Origin: Thiomicrorhabdus cannonii | GTDB lineage: Bacteria > Pseudomonadota > Gammaproteobacteria > Thiomicrospirales > Thiomicrospiraceae | Reading direction: 5' to 3' | NCBI RefSeq assembly: GCF_013391695.1 | Contig: NZ_JACBGH010000002.1 | Location: forward strand, 186,001 to 250,000 | Length of the DNA stretch: 64,000 nucleotides | Part shown: in pieces, positions 59,682 through 64,000 of the stretch | Layout: each line of letters begins with the position of its first letter | How positions within the stretch are numbered: position 1 is the first letter of the stretch | The notes under the pieces: generated by a model | Database searches by the model: none | The model's input: only the letters and a program-made list of their open reading frames with translations | What the model was told of the DNA's origin: nothing | Position numbers and translations under genes: made by a program

Positions 59682-60659
59682 ATGAAAACACTCAAGAACC
59701 CATTAAAATCAAACGCAATAAAATCCAAGATTATTCTGCAGTTTGCTGCCGCGGTTATGCTCAGTTTTTCCTGGGTGCAGAATGCCGCAGCGCAACTCAA
59801 CGTGACCGTCACCACCGGCATGATTGCCGATCTTACCGAGAATATCGGCGGTGAAAACGTCAAGGTGACCGCGCTGATGGGCAGCGGCGTCGACCCGCAT
59901 CTTTACAAAGCCACCCAAGGCGACCTGAGACGCCTCACCCAAGCCGATCTGGTGCTCTACAACGGCCTGCATCTGGAAGGCAAGATGCAGGAGATTTTTG
60001 ACAAACTTGCCCGCAAAAAACCGGTATTCGCTATCAGCGATCGCATTGCCGAAACACGTTTGCTTCGTCACGGCGCCGTTCACGACCCGCACATCTGGTT
60101 TGACGTGCAACTGTGGATTGAAGCCGGCAAACGCATTACCGAAATTCTGGCCGAACAAGACCCCGAACACGCCAAAGCCTACCAGCAGCGCGCTCAAAAC
60201 TACCTGAACAAACTGGCTGAACTGGACAGCTGGGTACAACAGCAAATCCAGCAGATTCCGCAACAAAAACGCATCCTCATCACCGCCCACGACGCTTTCG
60301 GTTATTTCGGCAAGGCCTATGGCCTGAACGTTATGGGACTGCAAGGCATCAGCACCGCGGCGGAGTTCGGCTTGCAGGACATCAAACAACTCAAGGACGT
60401 GATTGTCGCCAACCATATCAACGCCGTCTTCGTCGAATCGAGCGTCTCGCCGCGCTTTATTGAATCGCTGGTCAAAGGCGTGGCGGCGGAAGGTCATCAG
60501 CTGCATATCGGCGGAGAGCTATACTCCGACGCCATGGGGCTGGCCGACACGCCGGAAGGCACTTACATCGGCATGGTACGCCACAATGTCAGCACCATTG
60601 TCAGCGCCCTTATTCACAGCACGCTTAAGGATCAACAGACAGCGCAAGGAAACCCATGA
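59682..60659 (+). CDS. Metal ABC transporter substrate-binding protein, Mn/Fe type
   Basis: Periplasmic cluster A-I metal-binding protein, 325 residues with a signal peptide ending NAAAQ (about 38). Predicted ligands are H73, H137, E252 and D283, the His-His-Glu-Asp set of manganese/iron binders (MntC, SitA), and there is no His-rich loop as in ZnuA. Its stop overlaps the ATPase start by ATGA. Confidence 0.9.
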   Translation: MKTLKNPLKSNAIKSKIILQFAAAVMLSFSWVQNAAAQLNVTVTTGMIADLTENIGGENVKVTALMGSGVDPHLYKATQGDLRRLTQADLVLYNGLHLEGKMQEIFDKLARKKPVFAISDRIAETRLLRHGAVHDPHIWFDVQLWIEAGKRITEILAEQDPEHAKAYQQRAQNYLNKLAELDSWVQQQIQQIPQQKRILITAHDAFGYFGKAYGLNVMGLQGISTAAEFGLQDIKQLKDVIVANHINAVFVESSVSPRFIESLVKGVAAEGHQLHIGGELYSDAMGLADTPEGTYIGMVRHNVSTIVSALIHSTLKDQQTAQGNP

Positions 60660-61453
60660 AAAACACGCCCCTCTCGCCCGCTCCGGTTGCGGTGCGCAAT
60701 CTGAATATGCGCTATCACCACAAGCCGGTGCTCACAGATGTCAGCTTTGAGATTCCGGCCGGCAAAACCGTCGCCATTGTCGGCCCGAATGGCGCCGGCA
60801 AATCCACCCTGCTCAAGGGGATGATGGGACTGCTGCCGCTGATGGAAGGCGAAGTGCGCTTCTTTGGCGAACCCTTAGCCCAGAAGCGCCTGGTCACCGC
60901 CTATGTGCCGCAGCGCGAAGAGGTGGATTGGGATTTTCCGATCGATGTCATGGATGTGGTACTCATGGGACGCCACGGCCAGCTGCGCCTTTGGCAAAGA
61001 CCCAGCCGCGAAGACATCGCCATTGCCGAACAGGCCCTCAAAGACCTCCATATGTGGGAGTTCCGCGACCGCCAGATCAGCCAACTTTCCGGCGGACAGC
61101 AGCAGCGCGTCTTTCTGGCGCGCGCCTTGGCGCAACAGGCCAGTCTCTACCTGATGGACGAGCCTTTTGCCGGCGTGGATGTCGCCACCGAAAAAGCCAT
61201 TATCGAACTGTTCAAACAGCTTAAGGCACAGGGCAAAACCATTGTCTGCGTGCACCACGACCTCAACACCGTCGGAGAATATTTCGACTGGATTCTGTTT
61301 GTCAACGCCCGTCTGGTGGCCGCCGGCCCGGTGAAAGAAGTTCTAACGCAGGAAAACCTGCACAAAACCTATGGCGGTCGCCTGTCGCTGTTGAACGAAC
61401 TGACCGAAGCCATGTACCGCAGCCGCCTGAACCAGGCTCACGAGCACGACTGA
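60656..61453 (+). CDS. Metal ABC transporter ATP-binding protein
   Basis: Cytosolic ATPase of the Mn/Fe transporter, 265 residues. Walker [10 protein letters not shown], signature LSGGQQQRV, Walker B YLMDEP and the switch His in CVHHDL. Overlaps the upstream gene by 4 bp and is 4 bp from the next. Confidence 0.95.
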   Translation: MKNTPLSPAPVAVRNLNMRYHHKPVLTDVSFEIPAGKTVAIVGPNGAGKSTLLKGMMGLLPLMEGEVRFFGEPLAQKRLVTAYVPQREEVDWDFPIDVMDVVLMGRHGQLRLWQRPSREDIAIAEQALKDLHMWEFRDRQISQLSGGQQQRVFLARALAQQASLYLMDEPFAGVDVATEKAIIELFKQLKAQGKTIVCVHHDLNTVGEYFDWILFVNARLVAAGPVKEVLTQENLHKTYGGRLSLLNELTEAMYRSRLNQAHEHD

Positions 61454-61457
61454 AACC

Positions 61458-62807
61458 ATGCAGGACTTTACCTTACTCAACCAACCCGATGTCTGGGAAC
61501 TCTGGCTCAGCTTCTGGCGCTTCGAGGACATCAACGCCCTGTGGGTGCTGATGGGCAGCTTGCTGCTCGGCATGGGCGCGGCGGTGATCGGCAGCTTCGC
61601 TTTCCTGCGCAAACGCTCTTTGATCGGTGACGCTTTGGCGCACGCCGCCCTGCCCGGTGTGATGACCGCCTTTCTGCTGTTTCACAGCCGCGACCCATGG
61701 ATTATGTTCAGCGGCGCTCTGGCAAGCAGTTTTATCGGTTTTTTCATTATCGACTGGCTACCCAAACATACCAAAATCAAACCCGATGCTGCGCTGGCGA
61801 TCACCCTCTCCTTCTTTTTCGCCCTCGGCCTGATGCTACTCTCCTATATCCAGGGGTTGGAAGTGGAAAACAAAAGCGGGCTCGATAAAATCCTCTTCGG
61901 CCAGGCCGCCGCCATGACGCAGGACGACATCCGCCTGCTGGCTTATGTCACCGTCTTTATTCTGCTCGTCGTGACCCTGTTCTTCCATAAGTTCCGTCTG
62001 ATCGCCTTTAACCGCCTCTATGCGCAAAGCCTGGGCATCAATATCGCCTTCTACGAACTGGTATTGGCCTTGCTGATTGTGATGGCGGTCGTCGTCGGAC
62101 TGCAGCTGGTGGGCGTGGTCTTGATGGCCGCCGTGCTGCTCACCCCGATGGCGGCGGCGCGCCTGTGGAGCGACAACCTCAAAACCATCCTGTTGATTGC
62201 CGGCCTGCTTGGCGCTCTGAGCGCGCTCATCAGCACGCAAATCTCCTATCTGGCGCCCGCCATGCCGACCGGCCCGTGGATGGTCGTCAGCCTTGCGATC
62301 CTCTTTGTCGCGTCACTGCTCTTTGCGCCGCAAAAGGGGCTATTGCAACGCGCCTGGCAGCAACGCCGTTTGCGTCACAAGGTCGCCGAGGAAAACCTGT
62401 TGCGCACCCTCTATAAACTGTGCGAACGCGGCGATTTCCATACGCGCTCGTTCAGTCTTGCCGAGATTCAGGCACTGCGCGCCATGCCGGTCAGCCGCCT
62501 GCAGATTCATTTGCAGCGCCTTGCCAAAAACGGCCTGGTCAGCCACTGTCCGCAAGGCTGGTGTTTGACCGACGCCGGTTTTGAACAGGCCAGTCTGCTG
62601 ACGCGCCGCCACCGTCTGTGGGAGAGTTATCTGAACGAACGCGCCGACCTCACACCCGAACAGATTCATCTGCAGGCGGAACGCATCGAACACATCCTGA
62701 CCGATGAACAGAGCCGCCAGATCGAGGCGGAACTGAGTTCAACGCAAACCGACCCGCACGGCCAACCGATTCCGGCCGCCACCGCCAAATCCGGAGACGC
62801 GAGATGA
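61458..62807 (+). CDS. Metal ABC transporter permease fused to a DtxR/MntR-like regulator
   Basis: 449 residues in two parts. Residues 1-295 are an ABC-3 type permease with about eight membrane segments (RKRSLIGDALAHAALPG motif). Residues 300-449 are a complete DtxR-family repressor: a winged helix (about 311-378, FSLAEIQALRAMPVSRLQIHLQRLAKNGLV) and a metal-binding/dimer region with H385, E389, H404, E408, E411, H412. Glu at 408, where DtxR has Cys102, is the manganese (MntR) pattern. The tail TDPHGQPIP matches DtxR. This is the YtgC-YtgR architecture of Chlamydia. It overlaps the next gene by ATGA. Confidence 0.92.
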   Translation: MQDFTLLNQPDVWELWLSFWRFEDINALWVLMGSLLLGMGAAVIGSFAFLRKRSLIGDALAHAALPGVMTAFLLFHSRDPWIMFSGALASSFIGFFIIDWLPKHTKIKPDAALAITLSFFFALGLMLLSYIQGLEVENKSGLDKILFGQAAAMTQDDIRLLAYVTVFILLVVTLFFHKFRLIAFNRLYAQSLGINIAFYELVLALLIVMAVVVGLQLVGVVLMAAVLLTPMAAARLWSDNLKTILLIAGLLGALSALISTQISYLAPAMPTGPWMVVSLAILFVASLLFAPQKGLLQRAWQQRRLRHKVAEENLLRTLYKLCERGDFHTRSFSLAEIQALRAMPVSRLQIHLQRLAKNGLVSHCPQGWCLTDAGFEQASLLTRRHRLWESYLNERADLTPEQIHLQAERIEHILTDEQSRQIEAELSSTQTDPHGQPIPAATAKSGDAR

Positions 62808-63712
62808 CGACGTTTATTCAAGACCACCTCTCAGACCTTTGGATTCTGGCGACCGCCTCTTTGGTGGCCATCTCCTGCGCGCTGGTGGGCGTATTCCTGA
62901 TTCTGCGCCGCCAGTCGCTGATGGGCGACGCCATCAGCCACTCGGTACTGCTGGGCATCGTTCTGGCCTTTATGTTGAGCGGCACCCGCGATCTGCCGGT
63001 GCTATTGGGCGGAGCCGTCCTCATCGGTCTGGTCACCGCCTGGCTCAGCGACAGCCTTCACAAGGTCGGTAATCTGCAAAAAGATGCCGGCATCGGCATT
63101 GTCTTTACGCTGTTTTTTGCCATCGGCGTGATTCTGATCTCTCTCTATGCCGGACAGATCGACCTGGACCAGGAGTGCGTGCTCTATGGTGAAATCGCGT
63201 TTGTGCCTTTCGATACCATTATCTGGGGCGACATGGAAAACGGCATTGATTTGGGGCCTCGCGCCTTCTGGAGCATCGCCATTGTGTTCGCACTGGTGCT
63301 GGCCAGCATCTGGATCGCATTCGGACGCCTGCAAACCGTATCCTTCCACCCGAGCCTGGCCGCCTCATTGGGCATCAACGTTCTATTCTGGCACTACTTT
63401 CTGATGACCCTGGTGTCGCTGACCACGGTAGCGTCGTTCGACGCCGTCGGCGCGATTCTGGTGGTCGCCCTGCTGGTGATTCCGGCGGCCAGCGCCTATC
63501 TGCTCGCCAAATCGCTCAAAAATATGCTGTGGCTGGCGGCTCTCTATGCGGAGGTGGCGGTATTGACGGGGTACGCGCTGGCAGTCTGGCTGGACAGCTC
63601 GATCTCCGCCTCGATTGCGGTCTGTGCCGGCCTACTGCTGTTTTTGACGGTCGTGGGATTGCAAATCCATAAACTGCGCCTGCAAAAGCGGGCCGTCAAA
63701 ACGCTCGCATAA
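62804..63712 (+). CDS. Metal ABC transporter permease
   Basis: Second ABC-3 family permease, 302 residues and about eight hydrophobic segments. GDAISHSVLLGIVLAF and FDAVGAILVVALLVIPAASAYLL are family motifs. Last gene of the SBP-ATPase-permease/regulator-permease operon, an order matching ytgABCRD. Confidence 0.94.
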   Translation: MTTFIQDHLSDLWILATASLVAISCALVGVFLILRRQSLMGDAISHSVLLGIVLAFMLSGTRDLPVLLGGAVLIGLVTAWLSDSLHKVGNLQKDAGIGIVFTLFFAIGVILISLYAGQIDLDQECVLYGEIAFVPFDTIIWGDMENGIDLGPRAFWSIAIVFALVLASIWIAFGRLQTVSFHPSLAASLGINVLFWHYFLMTLVSLTTVASFDAVGAILVVALLVIPAASAYLLAKSLKNMLWLAALYAEVAVLTGYALAVWLDSSISASIAVCAGLLLFLTVVGLQIHKLRLQKRAVKTLA

Positions 63713-63760
63713 AAACCGAAATAAAACCCGGGAAACCGCATTTTATGATTGATTTATTGA

Positions 63761-63930
63761 ACCACTGAGTACACGAAGAGCACGAAGACTTTGAGCATTA
63801 ATCAGTTTTCGGTGTTATTTTTACGTCCGCGCTTTAAAGCAGTTTGAAAAACATTTCAAATCGATCAGATGCATTAAGAAGATATATCAAGTTCTTAGAA
63901 AAACTTCGTACTCTTCGTGTGCTTCGTGGT
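63761..63930. repeat. CACGAAG-type inverted repeat element, copy B
   Basis: Arms 63761-63787 and 63904-63930 are inverted repeats (23 of 27 match), built of CACGAAGNN-like units and related to copy A, with a 116-bp AT-rich centre without a gene. Confidence 0.85.
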
Positions 63931-63974
63931 TTTAAATCATCATCAACCTATCCATCACAAAATATTGAACCCGA

Positions 63975-63992
63975 AAACTCAACAGGCCGGGT
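63975..63992 (+). repeat. Interspersed 18-bp repeat, copy 17 (18/18)
   Basis: Perfect forward copy at the right edge of the window. Confidence 0.95.
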
Positions 63993-64000
63993 AGGCGTCT

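Larger units (their letters stand above)
63713..64000. other. Right-end non-coding stretch
   Basis: No credible gene. It holds inverted-repeat element B, then the last interspersed-repeat copy; no clear terminator for the ABC operon was seen. Confidence 0.6.

Noticed and set aside
63713-64000. CRISPR-like repeats at the right end
   Set aside because: The repeats are a single inverted pair with 9-bp internal periodicity; there are no regular spacers or cas genes.

Overview
This window is ordinary chromosomal sequence from a gammaproteobacterium. The gene order matches that phylum: yceD-rpmF-plsX-fabH-fabD-fabG-acpP-fabF; yhbY/rlmE-ftsH-folP-glmM-tpiA-secG-tRNA-Leu-nuoA-N; and leuCDB-asd-truA-trpFBA-accD-folC-dedD-purF-metZ. 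The Thiomicrospira/Hydrogenovibrio/Thiomicrorhabdus group is a plausible home, but this rests on general gene content and is held with low confidence. Coding density is high and I saw no prophage, IS element, CRISPR array or rRNA.

Layout. 1-5.4 kb: fatty-acid and phospholipid synthesis operon on the minus strand, led by yceD-rpmF. 5.5-12.6 kb: nucleotide housecleaning (maf/yceF), a HAD phosphatase, rluC, rne with a leader of about 0.8 kb, a low-molecular-weight tyrosine phosphatase and rluA. 12.7-15.2 kb: an unrecognised pair of acidic/coiled-coil genes, the second membrane-anchored. 15.3-19.9 kb: lrgAB, an EamA exporter and a YHS/HMBD-type copper ATPase. 19.9-34.9 kb: initiator tRNA-Met, a DUF2818 gene and the full 14-gene nuo operon (N to A, minus strand), then tRNA-Leu(GAG). 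34.9-41.5 kb: secG, tpiA, glmM, folP, ftsH, rlmE, yhbY. 41.5-52 kb: metZ, purF, dedD, folC, accD, trpA, trpB, trpF, truA, asd. 51.9-56.6 kb: bactofilin, M23 peptidase, leuB, leuD, leuC. 56.7-64 kb: queE, rlmD, an outer-membrane MetA-like protein, and a Mn/Fe-type ABC transporter operon.

The most unusual signal is a short interspersed repeat, consensus AAACTCAACAGGCCGGGT. At least 17 copies (six perfect at 18/18) lie in the window, in both orientations. They sit in intergenic gaps and inside unrelated genes in several reading frames. One inverted pair (15180-15225) forms a perfect 18-bp hairpin at the end of a transcription unit. This is the behaviour of the DNA uptake sequences of Neisseriaceae (DUS) and Pasteurellaceae (USS), and I propose it as a candidate uptake-type signal in a lineage where I know of none described. 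A second item is a metal-transport permease fused to a complete DtxR/MntR-like regulator, in an operon order matching the chlamydial ytgABCRD system, with a TTAG/CTAA palindrome upstream. Other points are a pair of CACGAAG-type long inverted repeats, a 100-bp out-of-frame overlap of an M23 peptidase gene with a bactofilin gene, and a possible leaderless transcript start at yceD.
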